DNA of 64,000 nucleotides from Pisolithus tinctorius (Eukaryota; Basidiomycota; Agaricomycetes; Boletales; Pisolithaceae). The position numbers were made by a program, and so were the translations under genes. Shown one piece after another: positions 47,997 through 60,055 of the stretch. The DNA lies in NCBI GenBank assembly GCA_024663395.1, contig JANFAH010000010.1:1-64000 (forward strand), given 5' to 3'. Within the stretch, counting starts at the first letter, position 1. Each line of letters starts with the position of its first letter. The notes under the pieces are model-generated. The model was not told the DNA's origin and searched no databases. It saw only the letters and a list, made by a program, of their open reading frames with translations.

Positions 47997-48288
47997 TAAC
48001 AAAGGTGTGAGTTTCTCAGTGTACAAAGTAGTCACTATATTAGTACCTAACAAAGGTATGAGTTTCTACACTATGTCAGTACCAAGTAAATGAGCAGGAA
48101 TCTAGCTATACTCACCTCAGTGTATGAAGTAGTCACTGAGGTGGAAAAGAATGGTGTGGAAAATTTATAGTACTGTAATTAGTAAGCATAATGACATTGG
48201 AATTTAATTCCGAGGGTCAGGGAACAATTCCGAGCCCTCTGGGTGAAACTCTGAGATGCTACCATAATTCCAGATTGCATTCTCAACA
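47997..48288 (-). repeat. Copia 5' LTR
   Basis: 292 bp, same length as the 3' LTR with no indels; 14 differing sites, 13 of them explained by loss of a CpG in one or both copies. Confidence 0.93.
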
Positions 48289-48440
48289 TAAATTCCTTTC
48301 TGCCTTGGTTCCTTTGTTGATGACTTCAGTGACCTGTTTTATGGCACAGGCTTTTGCAACTTGTTCTTCATGCTTCTCTTGCTCCATGTGAGTGTCATCT
48401 TGATGTTTTTGCTCTGAGGTATGCTTCTTTCATGTCATGT
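48289..48440 (-). pseudogene. DUF6532-like gene, 5' part, separated by copia
   Basis: Minus-strand open frame ending EVINKGTKAERNL at the copia target site. If the element and one TAAAT are removed, it continues without a shift into LTSHQQPRTRRAPLSQEQTR, then through the GTAAGC intron into SAMGQDVADG. The frame begins after a TGA near 48440; whether that is the true 5' limit or another CpG-type stop is unclear. Confidence 0.5.
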
Positions 48441-48799
48441 CCAGGATAATTTGGCCTGGGTGCTGATTGGCATTCTTGGCATGGGTGACCAGACATGACA
48501 TCTGATCAGGACATGCTCATGTGCCTTGAGTAGGAATGGGGGGATGAGGGAATGTTTAGACTCTGTGTGCCTTCAAGTTCTATTAACCCACAACTGAGTC
48601 TTTCCCACCCACTGTCAGCATCCTTAGCCAATAGTTCCTCTAACTTGTGCTGAAATGTTAAGTAACATTTTTATACTCAGTGCTGTTGGTGACTGGAATG
48701 TGTTCTGCATGGTGAGCATATACTGCTTGTCAGATTCCCTGCAAGTTTGCAAGCTGCCACTGCTGGTTTGTGTTGCCCACCAGTCTCAGGACACACCTA
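48441..48799. other. CpG-poor DNA, no gene recognised
   Basis: Between the split gene and the Plavaka coding remains. It may include the end of the Plavaka element, but I found no inverted repeat. Confidence 0.3.
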
Positions 48800-51660
48800 C
48801 ATGTGGCACATAACTTCAACATTGATGCACCCAATACTCATGAAGATGCTCAACCATGCCCTCCCCCTGATGTTGTGTGGGAATACCATGACAAACTGAC
48901 AGGTATGTTGGCTCATTTCTATTTATGTCCATCTTAAATTTTGTTGCACAGGAAGGATTTGCGATGAGAATGGTCTGGACATCCCTCAAGATGCTCTGCC
49001 TCCCCTCCACACTCCCCAAAGTCCAGATGACTGGACACCATATCAGAACTGCCTGGAGTTTGAGACTGCTCAACTCCTCTTTTCTCAAGCACAATTGTCA
49101 GCAGGTAAAATCAACCAGTTACTTCACTTATGGGGATTGTCTCTTGCACCTCATCAAGATACCCCACCATTTGCTGACCACACTGATCTCTATAAAACCA
49201 TCAATGCAACCCCAACAGGTGATGCACCTTGGGAGAGCTTCAGGCTCAAGTACAGTGGCAACAAAGCATCAGAAGATGTTCCTTCCTGGATGAATAAGTC
49301 ATACGATGTCTGGTTCTGGGACCCCCAAGTCATCATCAAGAATATTCTTTCCAGTACTGACTTTAATGCAGAAATTGACTATGCTCCATATCATGAATTT
49401 TCAGTGGACAGTCACTCACAAAGATATAAGGATTTCATGTCCAGTGAGTGGGCTTGGGAACAGGCAGTGTGTATCTTAGTGACACTACTGGTGGCTTTCA
49501 TTACTAACTGTTCTTCCAGGATGAAATTGCAAAAGAGCCTCAAGCAGATGGTGCAACATTCATCCTGATTATCCTGGGCAGTGACAAAACAACTGTATCA
49601 GTTGCTATGGGCCAGAATGACTACTGGCTCATCTACCTTTCCATTGGCAATGTTCATAACCATGTTTGGTGTGCACATCACAATGCTGTCATCCTAGTAG
49701 CTTTCTTACCTATTCCAAAAGGTTGTTACACTATTTACTTCTCTCCCTTGTACACTGATCCAAGACTTGAATGCAGCCAGCAAAAAACACTCAGATGATG
49801 TCCTCTTCCACAAGTTCAAGAAACAAACTTTTCATGTGGCACTTGCACAAATTCTTCAACTGCTCAAGACTGGTATGATGACCCCAGAGGTTCTCCACTG
49901 CCCAGATGGCCACTTTCGTTGCATCATTTATGGCCATGAGCCTTATATTGCTGACTATCCAGAACAGGTTTTACTTGCTTGCATTGTGCAGAATTGGTGT
50001 GGCCAGTGAGTAGATGCAATTCAAGGTTTTTTGGATGGGGCTGATGATCCATTCTAGATGTATGGCAACCCCCGGTAACTTGGATGGAGGCAGTGTGCCT
50101 CATTCCTGCTCACTTGCTGACACACTGAAGCATGTGTTCTCACTTGTTGAATTGTGGGATGAATGGGGGATGGATGTGGAGATCAAGGTACAAAGTTTGG
50201 ATTTTAGATGTGATTTGGACTCATTGCAGTTGCAGCTGTTTACTGATGAGTTCCCTAGAGCCAGCATCTACTTGTTATTAGCACCTGACATCCTACATCA
50301 ACTGATCAAAGGGACATTTAAGGATCATTTGGTTGAGTGGGTGACAAAGTACCTTGAGCAAACTCATGGAAAGGCTGGAGCAAAGGAAATTCTAGCTGAT
50401 ATTGATTGATGGTAAGACACTTTACTCTGAGTTGATGCACTTACTAATCCAATATGTGAATAATAGCATTGCAGTTGTTCCATCCTTTTCAGGTCTGCAA
50501 CATTTCCCTGAGGGACAGGGATTTTCACAATGGACAGGCAACAACTCAAAAGCACTAATGAAGGTTCATTTCTTGTCCAACATGCTGGATTCCTTTCATT
50601 GCATTGACATTCATGAAGGTTTACCTCCCTGCCATTGAAGGCCATGTCCTGGACGATATTATTTGTACCTTTTGGGCATTTTTGGAATTCTGCTACCTTG
50701 TTCAGAGGGATGCAATCACTGATGAAATGTTGGTGGAGATTCAGGATGCCCTCACTTGATTCCATCATTATTGCGAAATCTTTTGCTCTACTGGTGTCCA
50801 CCCAGATGGATTCTCTCTTCCCTGTCAACACTCACTTGTCCACTATGTGGCACTCATCAGATCATTTGGCATGCCGAATGGCCTCTGTATGTCGATCATG
50901 GAATCGAAACATATCAAGGCAGTGAAAGAGCCATGGAGACATTCCAACAAGTATAAGGTGCTTGGTCAAATGCTGCTAACAAATCAGCATTTTAGACAAA
51001 CTTGCAGCAGCAGCTGTTGACTTCAAAAAGTGCAGAATGCTGAAGGGTTCAATTGCATTAAGCCACTCCCACTATCTATGTATGTTTGTTTCTCACTGCT
51101 TCACAGCCATTGGACTAATTCAAAGCTAGGTGATCTTCACATTGATTCTGCTCCCATACTCGGAGAAATGGATCCAGAACATGACCAGTTTGATGATGTC
51201 AATGATCCTGGCATCACAAATGAAAGGTTGGAAACCATTCACTCCATTGTCAAACTAGCACAAGTGCCAGGTATCACATCAATCTTCAGCATCTTATTAC
51301 ACATCTTAATCTCACTAATGGGTTACTAACAGCTAGAAACCATGCCACCAAAGTCCTCTTGCTTGCAGACAAGCTTGGAGTTCCAGCATTTCCCAACCTC
51401 CTTCAGGAGTTGTTGTCTCACCAACTCAACACATTGGATGCCAAGCTTTGGTGCTTGGCAACTCCCACAGGTCATATCAAGGTTTTCCACTCTGCCAGTG
51501 TGATGTTTGTCTTGCCAAGTGATCCTTGCAGGATTGGGAGCACATGCCATGAACAGATTCAAGCAACACCATCCTGGTATGGTGGTCCTGAATGTTATGA
51601 CACTGTGTTTGTGAACACAGATGACACACATGATGGGATGGAGGGCATGAACATAGCCTG
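48800..51660 (+). mobile_element. Degenerate Plavaka (CACTA-superfamily) transposon
   Basis: Blocks typical of the fungal Plavaka transposase occur in order on the plus strand: DLYKTINATPTGDAPWESF, WMNKSYDVWFWDPQVIIKNI, SSEWAWEQA, LIILGSDKTTVSVAMGQNDY, LYLSIGNVHNHV (as IYLSIGNVHNHVW), YIADYPEQVLLACIVQNW, LLAPDILHQLIKGTFKDHLV, GLQHFPEGQGFSQWTGNNSK, HSLVHYVALIRSFGMPNGLC, ESKHIKAVKEPWRHSNKYK, then a C-terminal SWYGGPECYDTVFVNTD. The frame is broken by several stops and shifts, so it is inactive. Terminal repeats were not found. Confidence 0.8.
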
Positions 51661-51709
51661 AGTTCTTTGCTTTTTTTGTTACCATGCACCAACAGCTTAT
51701 CATACCTGT

Positions 51710-53335
51710 TGTGAGTCAAAGTGTGAAAAGCTGGTATAAACCAAACAAATCCAACACAAAAGACAAATGATGTGCGAGTGGTGGTTTGCCTCCACAGAAC
51801 CTGGAGTGCAGAGAAACCTAAATGTGGGGGGGGGACTTCAAGTAGAGGGTGCTCCTGGTGCAAGTTGTTGATGAGTTATGCAGGAGAGGATGAATGAATG
51901 CTGATTGAGAAGGGGATGCTGAACAGAGCAGAGGTGTTCAGCCAAAAGGACTCCTAGCACAAGTCATCGACGAGTTATGCAGGAGTAGATGGATGACTAA
52001 GCAGGTGTGCTGACAAAGCACAGATGATACTTCAGATGATGAAGGATGGCAGATAGACTCTTCTGAATGAGCCTCAACTACCAAGTATATGAATGATGAC
52101 AGATAGACCCCTTCATGGAGCCTCAACTGTTGATGACAAGGTATGCACTGAACCAACTGCTGGATTGCTTCTGATTGCTTGGGGGTAGCCAAGTACATGG
52201 GGGTTTATATACTGTGGGGGGAGCACAGCTTGTGACAAACAAGGCACAAACACTTGGTAAGTAATGAGTAAGGACTGAGTAATCATGATGAGTAAGTGAG
52301 AAATGAAAAGTAAGCAAGCAAAGAAGATTAGTAAGTATTGGCAATGAATGAGTCAAGGACAGTCAAAATATCACAGAATGAGTCAAATGGAGTCAGAAAC
52401 TGAGTAAGCACACTGATATCACATTAGGGGGTGGCGATGCAAGTCAGATCTCAGCAGAGACATCTCTAGATCCAAAGATGGCATGACAGACAGATGGTGT
52501 TGCCAGATAGGGAAGTATTAATTCCAGAACTGAAGGGCATGAGTCAGGCATCAAAGGGGGCTAGGGCATTGGGGGTCTGTGGGGCAATGGGAGCATAAGC
52601 GATCATGTCTCCCACCCTTTCATCCTCTCCGCAAAGTTAACAAAAACTTCATGAATGGGGCTCTGATGGAGGAGGAGAAGGGGGGATGTCTTCTGCTGGA
52701 TCTTGCAGTAAGAAGACAAGATGCATGTCATACTCATTGTGAATGCAATCAGGGAGGCTGGAGAACAGTAGATTATGCTGCAGCTGTCACAATGTGGGAA
52801 GAATGATGGACGAGATTGGAATAAAGATGGTGCAGGGAGCAGGGAGGAACGATCCATATGCTTCATCAACTGGGGAGACTGAAATGACCACATAAGACCT
52901 TTCTAACTGAGTGACAGACCTGAGGCAACCAAAGAATGTCCTTCTGGAAGTCATACTGACAAGGAGAACATGCTGACCAAGCTGCATGGGATGAGATGGG
53001 GCTGACAATGATGGGATGAACCAGGGGGCTTCAGGATGGAAGCTGGTGGGAACACCTGGCAGATATACATAGCCACTGTCTCTGGCAAATGAGACAAGTG
53101 AGATGATTGACAAAGAGGTGGCCATGATTGATGGACTTAGTGAAATGAGCATCTGATGGATGGAGTGCTGTAGAAATGTGTAGGGTGTGAGGATCCTCTC
53201 CAAATTTGGAAGGCAGAATAGTGTGGCTGAGCACTTTAAGTGAGTGTGAGAATGGAGTCGATATCTTTGGAAATGGTGGAGATATGATGAAAACCAGAAT
53301 GCCATACACGGGCACTAAAAACTTTTAATGCATGC
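51710..53335 (-). repeat. Ty3 3' LTR (left copy)
   Basis: Starts TGTGAGTCAAAGTG; matches 60056-61520 over about 1,460 bp and extends about 160 bp further to the purine-tract side. The exact outer end (near 53330) was placed by the tract and is approximate. Confidence 0.8.
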
Positions 53336-53823
53336 TTAACTCGCTTCCTCTTTTCTCTTTAGCACTGACGACTTGTTCTTGTGCAAAGGATGACTGTTAA
53401 CATCCAGCAGTCTTTCTATGCATGAGGCCTTTAGTCTGGGCATTGTGCACAACTTGTTGACAAGTTAGGCAGAGTCAGCTGTAACCATGTCCACAACACC
53501 TTTGGTGTGTGACATCCACTGGCAAGAAGAAATGCAATCGTCCCCAATTGTGACCAATGCAGGGAACCCAGGGAAAATAAAAAGAAAATGAAAGAAAGAA
53601 TGACAGGCAACCAGTATCATAAGAAATGAAAAAAAGAAAATCATGAATAGTCATCTGAGTTGTAGTGGTTATCATTATTGGTGTCTTTGTTTTCATCATT
53701 TGTTTCATCTTCATCATCATTGTCATCATCACTGTTGTTACTTCTGTTATTATCTTCCTCTTCATCTCTTTCTTCTTCCATAACACTGGGTAAGGGAGTG
53801 TGGTGAGAATAATAAGGAATGAG

Positions 53824-56800
53824 TCAAAATGCTGTGACACCTCGAGCAGAAATGGTGCCATCGAGTTCTTTAAGGACATAGGAGCCTCCCTTGGTGTGAC
53901 AAATGACTTCATAGGGACCAAGGTAGTGTGGCTTTGATTTGCAATCCAGTTCTTTTTCCACCTGTGTGTTGTGAACCAATACCAAATCTCCTGGCTCATA
54001 AGCCAACTTCATCAACCATAAAGCATACCTCTTCTCAAACTGACCCTTGGAGTGTAAATGAGACTTCTGCAAAGTAGTGAAAGCAGCATTGATATCTTCT
54101 TCTCTCCTTTCCAACTGACGAATGCGAAGTGTGAGAAGCTCTTGAGATGACATTCCAGAGTAGAATCCTTCAATGAGATAGGTAGACTTGAAGAGATCAA
54201 AAGGCAGGATGGGATCAAGACCATGTAGCAGGAAGTAGGGGCTGAATCCAGTGGAGTGACGAGTAGTGACCTTATCTGTGAAGAATGCATGATGGACCTT
54301 GGACAGCCAGAGTGAAAGATCCCCTTCATGAGCCTTGATGATAGCTTCTCGATAACAAAGTGACCATGTTCTACAACTCCATTTGCCTTGGAATTATACA
54401 GTGAGATACGAATCTGAGGGATGGAGTAACGCTTCATGAGTTTCTCAAAGGTGCCCTTGACCTCACTGCCATTATCAGTGACAACCTGGGCAATAACACC
54501 ATAACAACAGAAGACTTCTTCCCAGAAGAATTTAGCGAGACTGTCTGCATTGGCATGATGAAGAGCACAACCTTCTGCAGCAAGGGAAAGATCATCTCAA
54601 GCTGCAACAAGATAGCGATAACCACATGCTTTGGGCATGAGCATGACGTCGATGTAGACCTTCATAAAGATTCTGGGGGAAGCAGAAATGGTGATGGGAA
54701 CCTCTGCTTTACAAGTGCTTCGGATCTGGCATTCATGGCAAGAGCAGACATGATGGGCGACATCCTGGTACATCTGAGGCCAGTAAAAGCGCTGTCTGAC
54801 CATATGAAAGACTCCAAAAACTCCATGATGACCGAGTTCTTCATGAGCATGACTGAGGATCTGGACATGGAGATGGGGATCGAAAATGACCTTGGCTGGA
54901 GGATGAGGACCTCGACGTTTAAAGAGCTGGTCTCCACGAAGGAAGAACTGGAGGGATCTGTGAATGAAGCGCTTGTGAGCAGTATTGGAAGGGAATGGGG
55001 GAAGTTCTGTAGTATGAAGGAAGTGTAGGACTCGACATAAAAGGACATCTTGAGACATATCATTGGAAAGGAATGATGGGAGGGTAATGGCATATGTGGA
55101 TTCATGCACAAGTTGTCAATGAGTTGTGCAAACTGAAGATGGACAGGCATCTGTAAAAAGAATACTCTCCAACCACTCATCAGCTTCTTCTGCATCAGCT
55201 TTGCCTTCTTCATACTCTTCTTCTGTAGGTTGACATCTAGAAAGGGCATCTGGGGCTCAGTGATGAATGGCAGGGACATGAATGAGCTTAAAGTCAAAGA
55301 GAAGTATACCCTCAATCCAGTGATTGACAGTAGCATTAGGTTGAAGATCTGGATCATTGAGCATACCTTTGATGTACTTCGCATCAACCTCTACCCATAG
55401 ATGATGAACACCATAGAGATATAGATGGTAGTGACGAAGCGCTCTGAAAAGACCATAGAGCTCAAGCTTAGGCTGACTGTAGCAAGATTCACGTTCACTG
55501 ATGGGGAGTGAGCCATAGTGAGCAGGATGTTTGCAACCTTCTTCATCATACTGAGAGAGAACAAATCCAATGGCAATGTTACTGGTGTCAACAGAAAGAA
55601 CAACCAGCGGGTCGGATGAGTAGTCAATGGGGCAAAGGGCAGGAGCAGATGAGACAGTGAGCTTCAAGGCATCAAATGCATCTTGCTGGGGCTGACCCCA
55701 AATGAATGGAGCAATCTTGCAATAAAGGTCAATGAGTGGGCGAGCCAACTGTGAGTAGTTCACAATCCAGATATGAACAGTACCACAGAGACCTAGGAAC
55801 GAGCAAACATCTTTGGGCATAGCGAGTGCTGGCCAGTTGACGACCTTCCTCACCTTGTGGTCATCAGGAGAGTGACCATGAGGATGGCATGCTTGACCAA
55901 GAATGATAACACAAGGCTGGCAGATCTGAGATTTCAAGCCAGAAAATGTTCCACCAGCATGAGCAAACCAATGCATGACTCTATGCATGTCTACAGCATG
56001 TTCCCAAATGAAGTGACATATGCCGGGATTCTTGGGTAACGTTTTGGCATTGCCATCAGCATCTTCATAGTGGGTCGCAGGGCCTTTGACTGGCAGATCA
56101 TCAATGAAAAGGTTGGCAACATGAGGGATTTTGTCCTGTAGAATGAATGCTGTACAATTCTGAAACTTTGATGGTGAGTTGGTGTAGCCTTGAGGCATGG
56201 CAGTATGGCACAGTAAGCCAAGAGGCATCATGAAGGACATCAGATCTTGGCTATTGGGATGGAGCTGGCATGCATCAAATCCTGAAAACAGATCAAAGAC
56301 CATGTAGCATTGACAACCAGCAAATGGCTCCACAAAGTCGTCCAATATTGGCAGAACACCAGCGTCTTGAATTGTAACCTTATTCAGAGGCTGTAGATCA
56401 TGAACAATACAGATCCTGCCATTCTTTTTCATAATGCAGAACCACTTGGAGCGATAGGATGACTGGGCCAGCTCATAGAGACCAGCAGTGATCTTCTCCC
56501 AAAGAAGCTGTATGACACATTCTTGTATACCAGGGGGAATTGGAATGTTATGAAACTCCCATGGTTCATGTGGCAGGACAGGGATGATGTAAGGTGAAAA
56601 GTAGTCCAAATGGAAGTTTCCTCTCTCCGATTCATCAAACACCAAGGCATGCTCATTAAGCTTCATGACATGTGAAAAAAGTTTTTCCTCTTCTGGCCAG
56701 AGAAAGCCATCAGCATTAATCTTCATGGAGGTAAAGCACTCTTGAGTAAGCTTCCTTGTGGGAATGAACACAGGAGGGTGACAAGTGAGAGGTGTGAGTG

Positions 56801-57140
56801 ATGCAAGGGGGTCTTCTGGAAACTGGCAATGGACCCAAGCATCTTCTGGATAGACTCCAGGCACTGGCTTGACTTTACGATCAATGTGCCTGTATACTCC
56901 ATATACTGGCTCTTCTTGAATGATAACTGGATCTGGGGATGGGGGAGAGGGAGTCTGAGGCAGAGCAGTAATGCCATTAGAAAGTACATGTGAGGCAGGT
57001 AGACTCAAGTCGGATGGCAGGTCTGGAGGTGGAGATGCATTGCTCTGAGTGGGAGATGCCTGTGGGAGTAGATGAGGATAGAACCTGACATAGGCAGAAC
57101 CTTCAAGCTCATGGTAATGCTCAAGTGGGGCAGGGACCTG
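53824..57140 (-). pseudogene. Ty3 pol: reverse transcriptase, RNase H, integrase
   Basis: In the gag frame to about 54,300. Reverse transcriptase: RSKWFCIMKKNGRICIVHDL, FDLFSGFDACQLHP, TAMPQGYTNSPSKFQNC and the active site NLFIDDLPVKG (two Asp intact), then RNase H (LVVLSVDTSNIAIGFVLSQY). Integrase: AHEELGHHGVFGVFHMVRQR with CSCHECQ zinc finger, core acidic residues in VYIDVMLMP, VVTDNGSE and GVVEHGHF, and the C-terminal KRYALWLMKLAYEPGDLVLV barrel. TGA stops at 55257, 55116, 54597 and 53824 (before APDALSR, QLVHES, DDLSLAA and LIPYYS); Arg suits at least three of these. A frameshift lies between 54437 and 54153. The C-terminus beyond 53824 is highly acidic (to about 53650). Confidence 0.88.
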
Positions 57141-59954
57141 TCAGACTAAGCAAACATCAAGCATAATGAAGTCTTGGAAGTAGACTCCTGATTCATCAGT
57201 ACCTCTTTCTCCAGCAAGTGCATGGTTTGAGTCGAGATAAAGGGAGGACAGATGGGGAGTGCAATGAGCAAGGCTAGTAAGAAGTGAGACAAGTGACTGG
57301 CACTCTTCTCTTCTGATCCAGCAATGAATCTGGGCAAGGGTAGGATTATCCTCCAATCCACTCACATCAGTGGACTGTAACTCCTGGGTAAGCTGACCGA
57401 CAAACTCTGAAGGAAAGGGACTGGTAGGAGGTGGGAATGCCTGGACAGGAATGGGATGGAATGCAGGAAAGGCTGAGGCAACATCAAACCCATCTGGGGG
57501 TGATTCAGGATATAGCAGAGTAGAATCAAGTGACTGAGGGGGTGACTGCAAAGTTGATGGGGGTGGAGCGAAGACTGTAGGTGAGACATGATGAGGGGTA
57601 CCAACTGCTACATCTCTCATAGGTTCACTGGCCTCTTGCTGAGAATGGACAGGCTCTAGAGTTGCCATAAGTGTATCTGCAACAGACCCAAGCTGGCCTT
57701 CAGTAACACACATCTCCAGGGGGCGATCTGAATCAGCTCCAAAGACAACATAAGTTCCAGACTCTCTTTCAACAATGCTAACTGAGTTTCCAAGAGCCCA
57801 AGGATGACCAAGGAGGAGATCAAAGCCTGCATTAGTGTCTGGGGCAATGAACAGATTGGTCCAAGTCTTGGCAGCACCACAGAAGAGAGGGACATCTTGT
57901 ACCAGGCCTTTCAGAGTAGGGATACCTCCTTTTGCATCTTGCATATTGATAGTCTGTGACATATCAATGGGCATGTGAATGACTGACTGGGCTATGCCAG
58001 CATGAACAACATTGAGGGTAGATCCAGAGTCAATGACACCTGTTACATGACGACCATTGCAAGTCAGATTGATAGTGACGAGGGGGCTAGAAGTCAATGC
58101 CAAGTAGGAGGCTACTGGAGGAGTTCCTTCAACAACAGTAACAGACTTGACAGGCTGAGCCAGGGGCTGTCTCTTGAATCGCATAAGCTCCTGAAGGTGC
58201 TGAGAAACATCCCTAGATGATCCAATGACCTCCCCAACAGATACAGTCAAGGGAGTAGAAAGAATGCACTCTACAATGGCTTTGGAATTGGCAGACTGCA
58301 AAAGTGATGAAGACAGGGAAGTGGTAGGAGGGGGCTTGGATTTCTTAGACCTGTCTGCAGAATCAGTGGCCTGTCCAGATGGCTTTGGGACAGAGGCATC
58401 TTCCATGATAGCATCATCTCTAGTACCATCAAAGACAGTGGGATGGATGTCAACTGGTACAAAGGCAGGAGCAAGTGGTGCTTTCTGTGGAGCAGGGATA
58501 GATGCAGAGGATGAGGGCTTTGGATCTTGACTCTCTTTCTCCTTGCTGTGTGAATGAGGTGGGACAAGGACACTATCAAAGACAGCCTTTCTCTTCTCTT
58601 TGGTAACCTTGTTAGAGTGATTCACAGCAGCAACAAGGGGTTCTTCTTCCAACTCATAGATCTCAGCACTAGACTCTTCTTTGGCCTCTTCATGGATAAC
58701 AAAGTGAACTGCATTGGCAGGCTGAGCAGCAGCTTTAGTGCGCTCATAGGCTTGAAGGATAGTCTCTTCTCCATTGCAATAGATGTGCTGGCCATTAGGG
58801 TAGATGACCCGATGGTTTTCATCATGTGCCAAGGAACCCTTCTGAATGAGATCATTAATAGCTTGACAACTCTCAACACCATGGCCTTCAACACCACAGC
58901 CATAACAAGTGATGGTCCTTCTAGCTGGATGGGTCTGGGATGAGGAAGTAGCAGCAGGGGCAGTGGATGCAGGAGTAGATGCAGGAGCAGGACAAAGGGA
59001 AGGGGCATGAAGCACCTTTGCAGCATCAGGATCCATCTTGATAGCATGATAGTAGAGGAGGGAGTAGTCTGGGTCATTGAGTGACATGTGAGAGAGGGAC
59101 TTGATTAGGGTCTCAACCTCATCTTGCTTGCAAGCAGTAGGACCTTCCTTCTCCAAATGTTCAAGGTTTCTTCTGGCTTTGTGGGAAGGGAGCAGAGGGC
59201 AAACACTGTCATCTCTTCCATCTGAGTGATGGGAAGCATTAGGCTGGGCCTGAGGAGCAGGGACAGCACAAGGGCCAAGGAAGTCAAGGTCATCTGCATC
59301 AAAGTGATCATGATGAAGGACCTCTTCAGCTGACTGGCATACATCATCATAGGGGAATGGCCTGCTGATGTCAAGGTTGGGATCCTTTGTCCTGAGATGA
59401 GGTTCAACCAAGCCATGAAAGACTGGAGACAAACCAGCCCAGAAGTAGCAATTATATTCATCAACTGATATCCTTCCTTTGTTCTTCAACCAACCTCCAA
59501 TTTGAATGAAGCCATGGTTGTAAGCCCTAAAGTCTTGAAGTGTCATGATGGGCTGCATCCTGGACTCCAAAGCAAAGCTCTTGAGATGCCTTTCAAAGAA
59601 CCTTTCATCTGACAGATCAGCATCAAAGTACTTGAGGAGATCAGCCTTCAAGTTAGCCCAATCAGGAGTGTAGTAGTGAGCCATTCCTTCAATACTCTCC
59701 CTAACATGAGCATTGCAGTACTGGAGGATTGATTCAACCATTTCCTGGTCAGAAGTGACATTGTGGTAGGCACAGAGACGTTCATAGTGGTCCAAGAAGG
59801 AACAAACATGGGTATGGTCTCCTTGGAATAGTTCAGGAGCAGACCTCATGCCAAGCAAGGGCATAGTGAGGACAGAGCAAGCAGGGGGAGCAGCCACAGC
59901 TACTGGAACTGCTGATGATGTAGGAGGATAGATAGTGGGGATGGTGGATGACAT
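57141..59954 (-). CDS. Ty3 gag and protease
   Basis: 937-codon open frame starting MSSTIPTIYPPTSSAVPVAV. A capsid-like region (FQGDHTHVCSFLDHYERLCA; KADLLKYFDADLSDERFF) is followed by a zinc knuckle CYGCGVEGHGVESC, a long Pro/Ser/Lys-rich linker and an intact aspartic protease GVIDSGSTLNVVH with FDLLLGHPWA near its end. The frame then closes at TGA (57141), but the reverse transcriptase follows in the same frame, so the original gag-pol was probably one reading frame split by a C-to-T change. Confidence 0.88.
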   Translation of the reverse strand: MSSTIPTIYPPTSSAVPVAVAAPPACSVLTMPLLGMRSAPELFQGDHTHVCSFLDHYERLCAYHNVTSDQEMVESILQYCNAHVRESIEGMAHYYTPDWANLKADLLKYFDADLSDERFFERHLKSFALESRMQPIMTLQDFRAYNHGFIQIGGWLKNKGRISVDEYNCYFWAGLSPVFHGLVEPHLRTKDPNLDISRPFPYDDVCQSAEEVLHHDHFDADDLDFLGPCAVPAPQAQPNASHHSDGRDDSVCPLLPSHKARRNLEHLEKEGPTACKQDEVETLIKSLSHMSLNDPDYSLLYYHAIKMDPDAAKVLHAPSLCPAPASTPASTAPAATSSSQTHPARRTITCYGCGVEGHGVESCQAINDLIQKGSLAHDENHRVIYPNGQHIYCNGEETILQAYERTKAAAQPANAVHFVIHEEAKEESSAEIYELEEEPLVAAVNHSNKVTKEKRKAVFDSVLVPPHSHSKEKESQDPKPSSSASIPAPQKAPLAPAFVPVDIHPTVFDGTRDDAIMEDASVPKPSGQATDSADRSKKSKPPPTTSLSSSLLQSANSKAIVECILSTPLTVSVGEVIGSSRDVSQHLQELMRFKRQPLAQPVKSVTVVEGTPPVASYLALTSSPLVTINLTCNGRHVTGVIDSGSTLNVVHAGIAQSVIHMPIDMSQTINMQDAKGGIPTLKGLVQDVPLFCGAAKTWTNLFIAPDTNAGFDLLLGHPWALGNSVSIVERESGTYVVFGADSDRPLEMCVTEGQLGSVADTLMATLEPVHSQQEASEPMRDVAVGTPHHVSPTVFAPPPSTLQSPPQSLDSTLLYPESPPDGFDVASAFPAFHPIPVQAFPPPTSPFPSEFVGQLTQELQSTDVSGLEDNPTLAQIHCWIRREECQSLVSLLTSLAHCTPHLSSLYLDSNHALAGERGTDESGVYFQDFIMLDVCLV

Positions 59955-60055
59955 AGTAATGAGATATCAAGTGGGTTTTTAGAGACAAGTTTCAATAGGC
60001 TGAGTGAACAGGGTTCTTGATCCAGGAATATCCACCCCTTGTGGTGGGCTCCAGA

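Larger units (their letters stand above)
43235..48288 (-). mobile_element. Complete Ty1/copia LTR retrotransposon, 5,054 bp
   Basis: Two 292-bp LTRs (43235-43526 and 47997-48288) align without gaps and are flanked by the perfect 5-bp duplication TAAAT (43230-43234 and 48289-48293). In element orientation the LTR runs TGTTGAGAATGC...CCTTTGTTA. A purine tract (TTGAGGGGGAG) directly precedes the 3' LTR, and a primer-site-like sequence (GGTTATGAGCCCC) follows the 5' LTR. Gag, protease, integrase, reverse transcriptase and RNase H occur in copia order in essentially one frame, interrupted by TGA codons. The LTRs differ at 20 bases, so the insertion is not recent by sequence, though the differences are nearly all CpG decay. 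Confidence 0.95.

Noticed and set aside
43235..48288. Classical Neurospora-type RIP (CpA preference)
   Set aside because: The differences are at ancestral CG, not CA; CpA-directed change would not give paired TG/CA sites.
58002..58943. Plus-strand frames over 70-129 codons
   Set aside because: They are antisense to the Ty3 gag linker, whose repetitive codons leave the opposite strand open.
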